Source: Pseudomonas weihenstephanensis (GTDB lineage Bacteria > Pseudomonadota > Gammaproteobacteria > Pseudomonadales > Pseudomonadaceae). Taken from it: 64,000 bases of DNA. Location: assembly GCF_001043055.1 (NCBI RefSeq), contig NZ_JYLF01000005.1, forward strand, positions 248,001 through 312,000, given 5' to 3'. The first letter of the stretch is position 1; each line of letters starts with the position of its first letter. The translations under genes were made by a program, and so were the position numbers. The notes under the pieces are model-generated. The model saw nothing but the letters and a program-made list of their open reading frames with translations, was not told the DNA's origin and made no database searches. This document shows positions 25,012-35,056 of the stretch, piece after piece.

Positions 25012-26080
25012 GTTCGCCTGGCCGTGGCTGTTCGCCTTGCTCCCGTTACCTTGGCTGATGCGGGTTTTGCTGCCGGCTGCTGACAGTGGCGAGGCGGCGC
25101 TCAAGGTCAGCTTCCTCAGTGATCTTGAAGAACTGGCACGACGCAAAGCGCGCCCCAACTTGCCTTCCTGGCGTCAACAAACCCCGTTTATCGTGTTGTG
25201 GTTACTGCTGCTGAGCGCAGCAGCGCGCCCGCAATGGTTGGGCGAGCCCTTACCCATTGCAGCCAGCGGTCGTGATTTATTGGTCGCCGTGGATGTGTCC
25301 GGCTCAATGGATTTCCCGGACATGCAATGGAACGACGAAGACGTGACACGCCTTGACCTGGTGAAAAGCCTGCTCGGAGACTTTCTGGAAAACCGTGAAG
25401 GTGATCGCGTAGGTCTGATCCTGTTTGGCAGTCAGGCGTATCTGCAAGCGCCTCTGACGTTCGATCGACACACCGTGCGTACATGGCTCGACGAGGCGCG
25501 AATCGGCATTGCCGGTAAAAACACAGCGATCGGCGACGCGATTGGCTTGGCCTTAAAACGCCTGCGTCAGCGCCCGGCGCAAAGCCGCGTGCTGATTCTG
25601 GTGACAGATGGCGCCAACAATGGCGGGCAAATCGACCCGCTCACCGCCGCGCGACTGGCGGGGGAAGAAGGGGTCAAAATCTACCCGATCGGCATCGGCG
25701 CCGACCCTGAAGAAAACAGCGCCCAGGGCCTGTTCGGGATCAATCCGGGGGTCGACCTGGATGAGCCAGCACTGCAAGAAATCGCCACCTTGACCGGTGG
25801 CCAATACTTTCGCGCCCGCGATGGCAAAGAACTGGCGGCGATCAAAGACACCCTCGACCAACTTGAACCCGTTGCCCAACAACCCACACAAGCGCGCCCG
25901 GCGCAGGCGCTCTACAGTTGGCCACTGGCTGGCGCCCTGCTGCTCAGCGCGCTGCTGGTCATCCGCGAGCTGTGGCCCAATACCTTGATGCAACGCTGGC
26001 TGAGCAAGGAGCACTTTCTGCAACCCCCTCCTGACTGGCGTGAACGTCTCAAGCGACTGCGCTTGCGGAGGCGTCGATGA
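25004..26080 (+). CDS. VWA-domain membrane protein (BatA-like)
   Basis: A 358-residue inner-membrane protein: N-terminal helices (about 4-22 and 60-75), a von Willebrand A domain with an intact MIDAS (Asp97-x-Ser99-x-Ser101 in DVSGSMD and a later LVTDGANN), and a C-terminal helix near 300-322. I chose the ATG at 25004, which overlaps the DUF4381 stop; the frame is open further upstream but only inside that gene. BatA-like proteins bind metal ions and partner proteins in the periplasm and were linked to oxygen tolerance in Bacteroides. The role in Pseudomonas is inferred. Confidence 0.92.
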   Translation: MFEFAWPWLFALLPLPWLMRVLLPAADSGEAALKVSFLSDLEELARRKARPNLPSWRQQTPFIVLWLLLLSAAARPQWLGEPLPIAASGRDLLVAVDVSGSMDFPDMQWNDEDVTRLDLVKSLLGDFLENREGDRVGLILFGSQAYLQAPLTFDRHTVRTWLDEARIGIAGKNTAIGDAIGLALKRLRQRPAQSRVLILVTDGANNGGQIDPLTAARLAGEEGVKIYPIGIGADPEENSAQGLFGINPGVDLDEPALQEIATLTGGQYFRARDGKELAAIKDTLDQLEPVAQQPTQARPAQALYSWPLAGALLLSALLVIRELWPNTLMQRWLSKEHFLQPPPDWRERLKRLRLRRRR

Positions 26081-27804
26081 GCGCGCTCTGGCCGCACTGG
26101 TTTCGCCCCGAATGGCTACTGGCCCTGCCGCTGCTCGGCTGGCTGCTGTGGAAGCTGTGGCACCGTCAAAAACGCGCGGGCCGCTGGCAGATGATTCTGC
26201 CCGCAGCGTTCCAACCCGTGCTGCTGAGTGGCGGCAATGGCCGCGACAGCAAACTGCCCTGGATCGCCCTCGGGCTGGCCTGGCTGCTGGCCCTGCTGGC
26301 TTTGCTCGGGCCCAGTTGGCAGCGGGTGGAACAATCCACGCAAAAGCCCGCCGATCCGCTGGTGGTGATGCTCGAACTGACCCCCGACATGCTGGCGACC
26401 GACAGCTCGCCCAATCGTCTGGAACAAGCGCGGCGCAAGCTCTACGACCTGCTGCAAAGCCGCAACGACGCGCAAACCGCGGTCATTGTCTACGCCGGTA
26501 GCGCCCACACGCTGGTGCCCTTGTCGGACGACCTGGCCACCAGCCGCAATCTGCTCGAAGCCCTGAAACCCTCGATCATGCCGCAACCGGGTCATCGCGC
26601 CGATCTCGCGGTGGTCAAAGCGCTTGAATTACTCAATCAGGGTGCGCTGGGTCAGGGCCGCTTATTGCTGATTGGCTCATCCCTCAGCGAGCAGGAACGT
26701 GAAGGCATCCGCCAGGCACTGGGCAGCCACACCGCGCAACTACTGATGCTCGGCGTCGGCAGCCGCGAAGGCGCGCCAGTGGTCGACGAAAACGGGCAGT
26801 TGCTCAAGGACAATCAGGGCGCGATCCTCCTGCCGCGCCTCGACAGTCCCGGCCTGCGCGCATTTGCGATGGATGTCGGCGGGCGCTACCGCCAGGTCCG
26901 GCTGGATGACAACGACCTGCGCGGGCTTGGCCTGCTGGACGGCCCGCAGCACCTGCGCGACAACGGCCAGACCCAACGCCTGGATACGTGGGCCGACCAA
27001 GGTTACTGGCTACTCCTGCCCCTGTTGCTGCTGGCTGCCTGTGCCGGTCGCCGCGGCTGGCTGTTCTGTCTGCCGTTGTTGTTTATGCTGCCGCAGCCCG
27101 GCTATGCCTTCAGTTTCACCGACCTATGGTTGCGCGCAGACCAGCAGGGCCAGCGCCTGCTGGAGCAGAAAAAACCCCTGCAAGCCGTCGAACACTTCAA
27201 AGACCCTATGTGGCAAGGTTTAGCGTTGTATCAGGCAGGTGACTACGCTGCGGCTGCCTTGCGCTTTGCTGAAGTCAACAGTGCTCGCGCCCACTACAAT
27301 CGTGGCAACGCACTGGCCATGAGTGGCGAGCTGGAAGCCGCCATCGATGCCTACGAACAAGCGCTGGAGTTACAACCCGATTTACCAGCCGCCGCACAAA
27401 ACAAGGCGTTGATCGAGTCATTGCTGGCACAAAAACACGACGTGCCTCCCGTCACGCCCGAAAAAGAACCCGAACCCGGCGCCGAACCACCCGCATCCGA
27501 CACCGCGGTCAGCAGCAACACCGCAAGCAACGCCGGGGCGGCGGTGAAAAACCAGCAAGAGGACGTGCCTGTCGGTGAGGCCAACCTGCACGAGGTCACC
27601 CCCTCTGAGGGCACACCGGCCGCGTCTGGCCCGCCCGGCACCGAACCCGACACCGGGCCAGCCCCGGCTGTGACGCCGTCAATAGACGAAGAACACCGTC
27701 AGGCGCTTGAGCAATGGCTTAAACAGATCCCCGACAACCCCGGTGAACTGTTGCGACGCAAATTTTGGTACGAACAGCAGCAACATCAGGACACGCCCCA
27801 ATGA
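26077..27804 (+). CDS. VWA/TPR fusion membrane protein (BatB-BatC-like)
   Basis: A 575-residue protein combining a BatB-like VWA domain (about 90-290), membrane helices before and after it, and a TPR region (about 370-450, with RAHYNRGNALAMSGELEAAI) as in BatC. The tail (about 455-550) is rich in Pro, Glu, Ala and Thr. The MIDAS is degenerate: the DxSxS motif is ELTPD at residues 100-104, unlike the intact motif in the preceding gene. It overlaps both neighbours by 4 bases. It probably scaffolds the complex rather than binding metal. Confidence 0.9.
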   Translation: MSALWPHWFRPEWLLALPLLGWLLWKLWHRQKRAGRWQMILPAAFQPVLLSGGNGRDSKLPWIALGLAWLLALLALLGPSWQRVEQSTQKPADPLVVMLELTPDMLATDSSPNRLEQARRKLYDLLQSRNDAQTAVIVYAGSAHTLVPLSDDLATSRNLLEALKPSIMPQPGHRADLAVVKALELLNQGALGQGRLLLIGSSLSEQEREGIRQALGSHTAQLLMLGVGSREGAPVVDENGQLLKDNQGAILLPRLDSPGLRAFAMDVGGRYRQVRLDDNDLRGLGLLDGPQHLRDNGQTQRLDTWADQGYWLLLPLLLLAACAGRRGWLFCLPLLFMLPQPGYAFSFTDLWLRADQQGQRLLEQKKPLQAVEHFKDPMWQGLALYQAGDYAAAALRFAEVNSARAHYNRGNALAMSGELEAAIDAYEQALELQPDLPAAAQNKALIESLLAQKHDVPPVTPEKEPEPGAEPPASDTAVSSNTASNAGAAVKNQQEDVPVGEANLHEVTPSEGTPAASGPPGTEPDTGPAPAVTPSIDEEHRQALEQWLKQIPDNPGELLRRKFWYEQQQHQDTPQ

Positions 27805-29435
27805 ACCGCCTTTGCGCCCTTTTACTTTTGCTGTGTTGTTCGGCCCTGCCTGCCTACGCCGCAGGGCTGGTCGCCCGTGTTGATCGCGACCAACTCAATT
27901 CGGGTGAAACCGTCGAGCTGACACTGGAGTCCACCGACGCCACGCTGTTTGGCAAACCCGACCTTTCCCCCCTCAACGCGCTGTTTGAGGTGCGTGGTAC
28001 GCGGCAAGTCAATCAACTGACCCACCTCAGTGACACCAACAAAGCCAATACCCGCTGGATTATCACCCTGCAGCCCAAGCAAACCGGCACGGTGATCATT
28101 CCCCCGCTGCAAGTGGGCGATTACCGCAGCCAGCCCATCAGCCTGAATGTCACGCAAAGTGAGACCAGTGAAGCGCAACTGGCCCCGGTTTTTATCGAGT
28201 CCAGCCTCGACCAGCCGAGCGTATACGTCCAGGCGCAAGCCATTTTGACCTTGCGCATTTATCACTCGGTGGCGCTGTATGACGACAGCAGCCTCACGCC
28301 CTTGCACCTGAGCGATGCCCTTGTCGAGCAACTGGGCGAGTCGCGCACCTACGAAAAACTCATCAATGGCGTGCGCCATGGCGTGATCGAAACCCGATAC
28401 GGTATCTACCCGCAGCACAGCGGTGAGCTAAATATCCCGGCCCAAACCTTCAGCGCCACGCAAGTCGACAGCCAGCAATCGACCGCTCCCGCCCCGCTTG
28501 GGCCAAAGCCCGGAAAACTGGTTCACGTCACCTCCTCCGACATTCCGCTGAGCGTCAAGCCCAAGCCAGAGGACTACCCGACCAACGCGGCCTGGTTGCC
28601 GGCGCGCAGCCTCAGCGTCAGCGAAACCTGGAACCCCGAGCCAGACCATTGCAGGGTCGGTGACTCGCTGACGCGCACCTTGACGCTAAAAGCCGAAGGT
28701 CTGTCCAGCGCACAATTGCCTGCGCTGACCACCACCGACGTCAACGGCTTACGGCGCTACCCCGACCTGCCACAACTGAGCAATCAAGTCACTGAAAACG
28801 GCCTGATCGGCAGCCGCGAAGAGCGCGAAGCACTGGTGCCCACCCGCGTGGGCCAGGTTGAATTGCCCGCCGTCGAAGTGGTGTGGTGGAACACCCACGA
28901 AGACCGGCTAGAGCGCAGCTATCTACCGGCGCGCACCTTGCAAGTCGCGGCAAACCCGGAGCTTGCCGTCGATACCCCCAGCCATAACACCCCGCAGACC
29001 TTGGGCGATGACTCTCCGTTGTGGCTATGGCAGCTCAGCACCCTGGTGTTGGCCAGCACCACGTTGATCGGCTTTGGGCTTTGGTGGCGTGCCCGCCGGC
29101 AACCGGCCATTTTGCGCGCGGCGCAAACCGGGCCAAGCCCGCGCACGTTACTGGATGACCTCAAACGCGCGTGCCTGGCCAATGACCCGCAGGCAACCCG
29201 TCAGGCATTGGATGCCTGGGCACGCCAACAACCCGAGACACTGGCCGACATGGCCGCGCGTTTTGTGCTGTTGAGTGATGCGCTGGACGGCCTCAATGGC
29301 GCGCTCTACAGCGAAACCGGCCAGCACTGGCAAGGCGAAGAACTGTGGAAAGCGATTCGCAGCATTCCTGCGACCGAACGCGAACAGGACCTGGCCAGCG
29401 AGCCGAGCAGCCTGCCGCCGCTTTACCCCAAATAA
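27801..29435 (+). CDS. BatD-family (oxygen-tolerance) protein
   Basis: A 544-residue exported protein with a signal peptide (LLLLLCCSALPAYAAG), tandem beta-sandwich domains of the BatD type, and one C-terminal membrane helix around LWLWQLSTLVLASTTLIGFG followed by a cytoplasmic tail. It starts at an ATG overlapping the preceding TGA (ATGA). It closes the MoxR unit and would be the periplasmic part of the complex. No terminator hairpin is obvious before sbcD. Confidence 0.9.
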   Translation: MNRLCALLLLLCCSALPAYAAGLVARVDRDQLNSGETVELTLESTDATLFGKPDLSPLNALFEVRGTRQVNQLTHLSDTNKANTRWIITLQPKQTGTVIIPPLQVGDYRSQPISLNVTQSETSEAQLAPVFIESSLDQPSVYVQAQAILTLRIYHSVALYDDSSLTPLHLSDALVEQLGESRTYEKLINGVRHGVIETRYGIYPQHSGELNIPAQTFSATQVDSQQSTAPAPLGPKPGKLVHVTSSDIPLSVKPKPEDYPTNAAWLPARSLSVSETWNPEPDHCRVGDSLTRTLTLKAEGLSSAQLPALTTTDVNGLRRYPDLPQLSNQVTENGLIGSREEREALVPTRVGQVELPAVEVVWWNTHEDRLERSYLPARTLQVAANPELAVDTPSHNTPQTLGDDSPLWLWQLSTLVLASTTLIGFGLWWRARRQPAILRAAQTGPSPRTLLDDLKRACLANDPQATRQALDAWARQQPETLADMAARFVLLSDALDGLNGALYSETGQHWQGEELWKAIRSIPATEREQDLASEPSSLPPLYPK

Positions 29436-29486
29436 TTTCAAGGTGTGGTCAATACCGCTGACCCCCTTTTCTAACCGGATTCTGTT

Positions 29487-30731
29487 ATGCGCCTGTTTCA
29501 CACTTCCGACTGGCACCTAGGGCAAAACCTCCACGGCCAGGAACGCGACTTCGAACACGCCTGCTTTCTCAATTGGCTATTGGCCCAACTGGCCAGCGAG
29601 CAGCCCGATGTGCTGCTGATTGCCGGCGACATCTTCGACACCGTTAACCCGCCGGTCAAAGCGCAAGAGCGCCTCTACGACTTCATTGTCAGCGCCCACG
29701 AGCAACAACCCAAGCTGACCATCGTGATGATCGCCGGCAATCACGACTCCGGCTCGCGCATCGAGCTGCCCGCGCCCTTGATGCGGCGCCTGCGCACTCA
29801 CGCGCTTGGCCGGGTGCTCTGGCTCGATGAGGGTCAACTCGACGCTGAGCGCCTACTGATTCCTTTGCCCGATGCGAGCGGCAAAATCGCCGCGTGGTGC
29901 CTGGCATTGCCCTTTTTGAGGCCCGCCGAAGTCACGGGCGCACACTTGGGCGACGATTATCTGCGGGGCATTGGCCAAGTCCATGAATGGCTGATCGAGG
30001 CGGCCAACGCCAAACGCGTCCCTGGCCAAGCGCTGATCGCCATTAGCCACGCTCACATGGCCGGGGGGTCGGTGTCTGAAGATTCAGAGCGCAGCCTGAT
30101 TATCGGCAATGCCGAAGCCTTGCCCGCCAGCCTGTTCGGCCCGAGCATCAGTTACGTGGCGCTTGGCCATTTGCACAAGCCGCAACGGGTCAACGCTGAA
30201 GAACGCATTCGCTACTGCGGCTCACCCATCCCCCTGTCCTTTTCGGAAATCAGCTACGCGCATCAGATTCTTGACGTGACACTGGACGGCGAAACACTGG
30301 TCAGCGTCGAACCACGGCTGATCCCGCGCGCCGTTAACCTGCAACGCATCGGTCCGGCAGCGCTGGCCGAGATTCTTACCCATGCAAGCCAATTGCCTGA
30401 AGTTGACCTGCTGGCCGACACACAGCGTCAGCCGTGGCTTGAAGTGCGCGTGGTGCTTGATGAACCGCAGCCCGATCTGCGCCAGCAAATCGAAACCGCG
30501 CTGCAAGGCAAAGCCGTGCGTCTGGTTCGCATCAGTGCCGAATACGCAGGCAGCGGCAGCCGCGCCAACGATGACGACAGTACGCGTCTGGTCGAGCTTG
30601 ACCAATTGACCCCACAAGAGCTGTTCAGCCGCGCCTGGCAAGACCATTACGCCAGCCAGGCCTGCGAACAAACGCTCAAGGACTTTGCCGTGCTCTTGCA
30701 AGAAGTCCAGCTGGAGGGCGAACAACCATGA
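29487..30731 (+). CDS. sbcD: Exonuclease subunit SbcD
   Basis: A 414-residue Mre11-type nuclease subunit of SbcCD, which cleaves DNA hairpins and processes ends at stalled forks. Phosphodiesterase motifs are present: HTSDWHLG (Asp8, His10), GDIFD, AGNHDSGS and ISHAHMAG. The gene starts 51 bases after the Bat unit and overlaps sbcC by 4 bases (ATGA), giving coupled translation of the two subunits. Length is normal. Confidence 0.97.
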   Translation: MRLFHTSDWHLGQNLHGQERDFEHACFLNWLLAQLASEQPDVLLIAGDIFDTVNPPVKAQERLYDFIVSAHEQQPKLTIVMIAGNHDSGSRIELPAPLMRRLRTHALGRVLWLDEGQLDAERLLIPLPDASGKIAAWCLALPFLRPAEVTGAHLGDDYLRGIGQVHEWLIEAANAKRVPGQALIAISHAHMAGGSVSEDSERSLIIGNAEALPASLFGPSISYVALGHLHKPQRVNAEERIRYCGSPIPLSFSEISYAHQILDVTLDGETLVSVEPRLIPRAVNLQRIGPAALAEILTHASQLPEVDLLADTQRQPWLEVRVVLDEPQPDLRQQIETALQGKAVRLVRISAEYAGSGSRANDDDSTRLVELDQLTPQELFSRAWQDHYASQACEQTLKDFAVLLQEVQLEGEQP

Positions 30732-33700
30732 AAATCCTCGCCATCCGCCTGAAAAACCTGGCCTCGCTGGCCGGTCCCTTTGAGCTGGACTTCACCGCCG
30801 AACCTTTGGCCAGTGCAGGTCTGTTCGCCATCACCGGCCCCACGGGCGCCGGTAAAAGCACCTTGCTCGACGCGCTGTGCCTGGCCTTGTTTGGTGCCGT
30901 ACCGCGCCTGAACAACACCGGCCGCGATGCCAAAGTGCCCGATCTCGATGGCGAAATCGCCACTGGCGACCCGCGCACCTTACTGCGCCGGGGCACGGGC
31001 GAAGGGTATGCCGAAGTCGATTTTATCGGCATCGACGGGCGTCGCTATCGCGCCCGCTGGGAGGCCAACCGCGCCCGCGAAAAGGCCACGGGCAAACTGC
31101 AAGCCAGTCGTCAAAGCTTGCGTGACCTGGACAGCGACCAGTTGCTGGCCAGTCAAAAAGGCGATTACAAAGTTCAGCTCGAAGCGCGACTGGGCTTGAA
31201 CTTCGAGCAGTTCACACGCGCCGTGATGCTGGCGCAGAGCGAGTTCAGCGCCTTCCTTAAAGCGGACGACAACGAACGCAGTGAACTGCTGGAAAAACTC
31301 ACTGATACCGCGCTCTACACCCGCCTGGGCAAACGTGCTTTCGACAAGGCCAAAGAGGCCAAAGAGGTGCATAAGCAGCTTGAGGATCAGGCGGTCGGGA
31401 TCACCCCGCTGGCGCCTGAGGCGCGCGCCGAACTGGATAAACAGTTCAATCACTCGCAACAACAGCTCAAGGCCCGGCAACAACAGCTCAAGCAACTGGA
31501 GCAGCAGCACGCGTGGCTGGCCACCTTGCGCGAGCTGCGCGATCAGCAACAGAGCGCAGCCGAGCAACTGCAACAGGCACAAACCCAATGGGCGGCCCAA
31601 GACGAGCCGCGCCAGACCCTTGACCTGCTGGAGCAATTGGCGCCGCAACGCCATCAGTTCGCGCGGTTGGCAGCGCTGGACACACAACTCGGCCCAATGG
31701 CTGAGCACATGGCCGCGCAGGAACACCTGCACGCGACGCTTCAAGCACAGCAGTTGCAGCTTGAACAGACCCTAGACAGCGCACGCCTGGCGGCCAGCCA
31801 GGCGCAAACCCAGCAACAGGACAGCGCGCCGCGACTCAAACAGGCGCATGTGGAACAGGCCAACCTTCAGCGACTCAACGCAGAACTGGACAAACAGCGC
31901 ACCCTTGCACAACAAGCCGAACAAGCCTGTGAAGCCGGCCAACAGGCCTTGAATACGCTACTCGAGCGCCATCAGCACAGCTCCGAACAGCTGGCCCTGA
32001 TTGCGCAACAGCTTGAGCACAGCGCTGAACTGGCGCCTCTGGCCAATGCGTGGGATGCGTATCGCCCCCGTTTGCAACAGTTAGTGCGTTTAAGCAATAC
32101 CCTGAGCACCGGCCGCCAGGAACTGCCCGCCCTTGAGCAACGCGCCTTGCAGGCCGCGCAACAGCTCACGCAACGGCGTAACAGCCTGGAGATTCTGTTC
32201 CAGGAAGCCGTGGCCGAGCCGCAGGCGCTCAACGAACAAATCCACACGCTGGGCAGCCTGCTCAAAGACAATCGCCAGCAACAGCGCGACGTCGAAGACT
32301 TACAGCGCTTGTGCCACAGCCAGCAGGCGTTGGATGCCCGTTTGCAGGCACTTCAGACCAAGTTGCAAGCCTTGCAAACCGAACGCGAGCAACGGATCGA
32401 ACAAGGCACGGAGACCAAAAAACACTACGAGAGCGCCGAGCAGGCGCTGCATATCACCCGCCAACTGCTTGAGCGCCAGCGCCTGGCCCGCACTGCCAGC
32501 GTCGAAGAACTGCGCGAACAGTTGCAAGATGATCAGCCGTGCCCGGTATGTGGCAGCCACGAACACCCCTATCACCAGCCCCAAGCGCTGTTGCAGAGCC
32601 TGACACGTCACGATGAAGAGGAAGAAGCCAAAGCCCGTGAAGCTGTGGAGGCACTCAAAAAAACCCTTGATCAACTGCGCGACAACGTCAGTGGTTTGAA
32701 TGCCCAATTGCGCGAATTGCGCCTGCAACATCAACAGCTGGTTGACGACCAGCAGGCCCTCGCGCCCAGCCTTGAACAGCACCCGCACTACCCGCAATGG
32801 CAGGCGCAACTGCCAGCCAGGCGCGAACCTTGGCTGACCCAGCGTCTTGAACAGTTGCAGTACCGCATCACCCAAGACGAGCAGCGCCAAAACGCCCTGC
32901 TCACTTTGCAAAAAGACGCCGCTCAACTGCAACACGAGATCCAGCGCCATAGCGAAGCCAGCCAACAGGCGGCGCAACAATTGGCCGAACAGCAATTACA
33001 CCTCAAGGCGGACGCACAGCGCCTTGACGAGGAACTGACGGCGTTTAGCAGCCTGCTGCCTGCACAGGTGTTTGCTGCTCTGCGCGACGACAGCGCCGCC
33101 TGCTTTATGCGCCTCGATCAACAGATTGCCGAACGCCTTGCCCAATGCGAGCAACTGCGCGAAGAACAGGCAGAAAACACGGACCGCAACCAGAAGATCG
33201 AACGCGAAACCGACCAGCAGGCCAATCGCCTCAAACAACGGGACGCTCTGCAACACAACGTGGCTGAAGTCACGGCGCAGCAACACGCCAGCGCACATAC
33301 CCTGCAAAACCTGCTGGGTGAGCACGCCAGTGTCCACCTCTGGCAAGAGCAGCTTGATCACGCCGTCGAGCAGGCTCGCGCCAGCCACACGCACGCCAGT
33401 GAGGCGCTGCATGACACAAACCGCCAACTCATCCAGCTGGCGGCGCAAATCAAGGCGCAACACGAGCGCTTGCACGCGCTGCAACACGAGCACGCCACGT
33501 TGAGCGCGCAGGTCACGCAATGGCGCGCGGCGCACAGCGACGTCGACGACGCACGCCTGGACCAGTTACTGGCGTATGACGACCCTCGGGTTCGCGCGCT
33601 GCGTCAAGCCATACAACACAGCGAAAAAGCACTGGAACAAGCCCGTGTACTGATACAAGAACGCGAGCAGCGTCTCAATCAGCATCAAGCCCAGGCCAAT

Positions 33701-34369
33701 GGCAACCTGGACGCTGACGCCCTGAACGTGGCATTGAACGAATTGAATACGCAACTGGCTGCCAGCGAACAACTGAGCGCGCAATTACGCGCGCAACAGG
33801 CAGAGGATGAACGTCGTCAGCTCGCCAATCAGGCGCTGACGCAACGTACCGCTCAGGCCTATGCGCAATGGCAGCGCTGGGCACGCCTCAACGACCTGAT
33901 TGGTTCAAGCACCGGCGACAAGTTCCGCAAAATTGCCCAAGCCTACAACCTCGACCTGTTGGTGCATCACGCCAACGCGCAACTGCGCCAACTGGTGCGC
34001 CGCTATCGCCTTAAGCGCGGGGGGAGCATGCTCGGCCTGCTGGTGATGGACACAGAGATGGGCGACGAACTGCGCTCAGTGCATTCGTTATCCGGGGGCG
34101 AGACCTTCCTCGTGTCTTTGGCGCTGGCATTAGGGTTAGCCTCGATGGCATCGAGCACACTGAAAATTGAATCGCTGTTTATCGACGAAGGGTTTGGCAG
34201 TCTCGACCCCGAATCACTGCAATTGGCGATGGACGCGCTGGATGGCTTGCAAGCCCAAGGCCGCAAAGTGGGGGTTATTTCCCACGTTCAGGAAATGCAC
34301 GAACGTATTCCGGTGCAGATCCAAGTGCTGCGCCAAGGCAATGGGTTAAGCACGGTGCAGGTCAAATGA
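30728..34369 (+). CDS. sbcC: Exonuclease subunit SbcC (SMC-like ATPase)
   Basis: A 1213-residue Rad50-like ATPase that drives SbcD. Walker A GPTGAGKST lies at 37-45, two long glutamine-rich coiled-coil arms flank a zinc hook CPVC at 605-608, and the C-terminal ABC half has the SLSGGET signature near 1120 and Walker B SLFIDEGFGSLD. The arms show the usual heptad pattern. Length is in the upper range for the family. It is coupled to sbcD in front and to a GST gene behind, each by an ATGA overlap. Confidence 0.97.
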   Translation: MKILAIRLKNLASLAGPFELDFTAEPLASAGLFAITGPTGAGKSTLLDALCLALFGAVPRLNNTGRDAKVPDLDGEIATGDPRTLLRRGTGEGYAEVDFIGIDGRRYRARWEANRAREKATGKLQASRQSLRDLDSDQLLASQKGDYKVQLEARLGLNFEQFTRAVMLAQSEFSAFLKADDNERSELLEKLTDTALYTRLGKRAFDKAKEAKEVHKQLEDQAVGITPLAPEARAELDKQFNHSQQQLKARQQQLKQLEQQHAWLATLRELRDQQQSAAEQLQQAQTQWAAQDEPRQTLDLLEQLAPQRHQFARLAALDTQLGPMAEHMAAQEHLHATLQAQQLQLEQTLDSARLAASQAQTQQQDSAPRLKQAHVEQANLQRLNAELDKQRTLAQQAEQACEAGQQALNTLLERHQHSSEQLALIAQQLEHSAELAPLANAWDAYRPRLQQLVRLSNTLSTGRQELPALEQRALQAAQQLTQRRNSLEILFQEAVAEPQALNEQIHTLGSLLKDNRQQQRDVEDLQRLCHSQQALDARLQALQTKLQALQTEREQRIEQGTETKKHYESAEQALHITRQLLERQRLARTASVEELREQLQDDQPCPVCGSHEHPYHQPQALLQSLTRHDEEEEAKAREAVEALKKTLDQLRDNVSGLNAQLRELRLQHQQLVDDQQALAPSLEQHPHYPQWQAQLPARREPWLTQRLEQLQYRITQDEQRQNALLTLQKDAAQLQHEIQRHSEASQQAAQQLAEQQLHLKADAQRLDEELTAFSSLLPAQVFAALRDDSAACFMRLDQQIAERLAQCEQLREEQAENTDRNQKIERETDQQANRLKQRDALQHNVAEVTAQQHASAHTLQNLLGEHASVHLWQEQLDHAVEQARASHTHASEALHDTNRQLIQLAAQIKAQHERLHALQHEHATLSAQVTQWRAAHSDVDDARLDQLLAYDDPRVRALRQAIQHSEKALEQARVLIQEREQRLNQHQAQANGNLDADALNVALNELNTQLAASEQLSAQLRAQQAEDERRQLANQALTQRTAQAYAQWQRWARLNDLIGSSTGDKFRKIAQAYNLDLLVHHANAQLRQLVRRYRLKRGGSMLGLLVMDTEMGDELRSVHSLSGGETFLVSLALALGLASMASSTLKIESLFIDEGFGSLDPESLQLAMDALDGLQAQGRKVGVISHVQEMHERIPVQIQVLRQGNGLSTVQVK

Positions 34370-34962
34370 CCGAAAACCTGCTGTATTCCTTCCGGCGCTG
34401 CCCCTACGCCATGCGCGCACGCATGGCCATGCGCTACAGCGGTGTACCGCTGACGATCGTTGAAGTGAGCTTAAAAGCCAAGCCTGCGCAGATGCTCGCC
34501 CTCTCGCCCAAAGGCACCGTGCCGGTATTGGTGTGCGCCGACGGACGCGTGATTGAGCAAAGCCTGGACATCATGCATTGGGCGCTGGCCCAGCATGACC
34601 CGGACCAGTGGTTGCAACCCGCGCAGCCCTTGGTCAGCCAACTGATCGAAGCCAACGACACACAGTTCAAGGCGTGGCTGGACCGTTACAAATACGCCAT
34701 CCGCTATCCAGAACACCCGATGGAACATTACCGGGCACAAGGCGCTGCATTTTTGCAGCACCTGGAGGCACTGCTTGAGCACAACGACTACCTGGCAGGC
34801 CCCACCCTGTCGTTGGCCGATGTGGCGCTGGCGCCGTTCATACGCCAGTTCGCCCATGTAGACCGCGAGTGGTTTGCGCATGCCCCCTATCCAAAACTTA
34901 AGGACTGGCTGGAACGTTTTATAGCGTCAGCGCTGTTTACCGGCGTGATGGCTAAAACCTGA
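34366..34962 (+). CDS. Glutathione S-transferase family protein
   Basis: A 198-residue cytosolic GST: thioredoxin-fold N-domain (residues 1-75) with SFRRCPYAMRARMA, in which Cys13 sits where a glutaredoxin-like CPYA active site lies, the cis-proline PVLV and the EQSLDIM glutathione-binding Ser, then an all-helical C-domain with the LADVALAPF motif. The Cys-type site suggests thiol-transferase or lyase activity rather than classical conjugation. It overlaps the sbcC stop by 4 bases, a link with DNA repair that may be only transcriptional. Confidence 0.9.
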   Translation: MTENLLYSFRRCPYAMRARMAMRYSGVPLTIVEVSLKAKPAQMLALSPKGTVPVLVCADGRVIEQSLDIMHWALAQHDPDQWLQPAQPLVSQLIEANDTQFKAWLDRYKYAIRYPEHPMEHYRAQGAAFLQHLEALLEHNDYLAGPTLSLADVALAPFIRQFAHVDREWFAHAPYPKLKDWLERFIASALFTGVMAKT

Positions 34963-34995
34963 AACACGTCCCCACAACTTCTAGGCGCCGCCGAA

Positions 34996-35030
34996 GGCTG
35001 CGAGCTTTTCAGGATCAAAAGATCGCAGCC
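34996..35030. repeat. REP-like palindrome
   Basis: GGCTGCGAGCTTTT and AAAAGATCGCAGCC form a near-perfect hairpin with a short loop. This GCTGCGA...TCGCAGC palindrome is a familiar repetitive extragenic type in Pseudomonas genomes. Here it separates the convergent GST and cytochrome b561 genes and could act as a bidirectional terminator. Confidence 0.8.
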
Positions 35031-35056
35031 TGCGCGGAGTGCTGCTGGCATACAAC

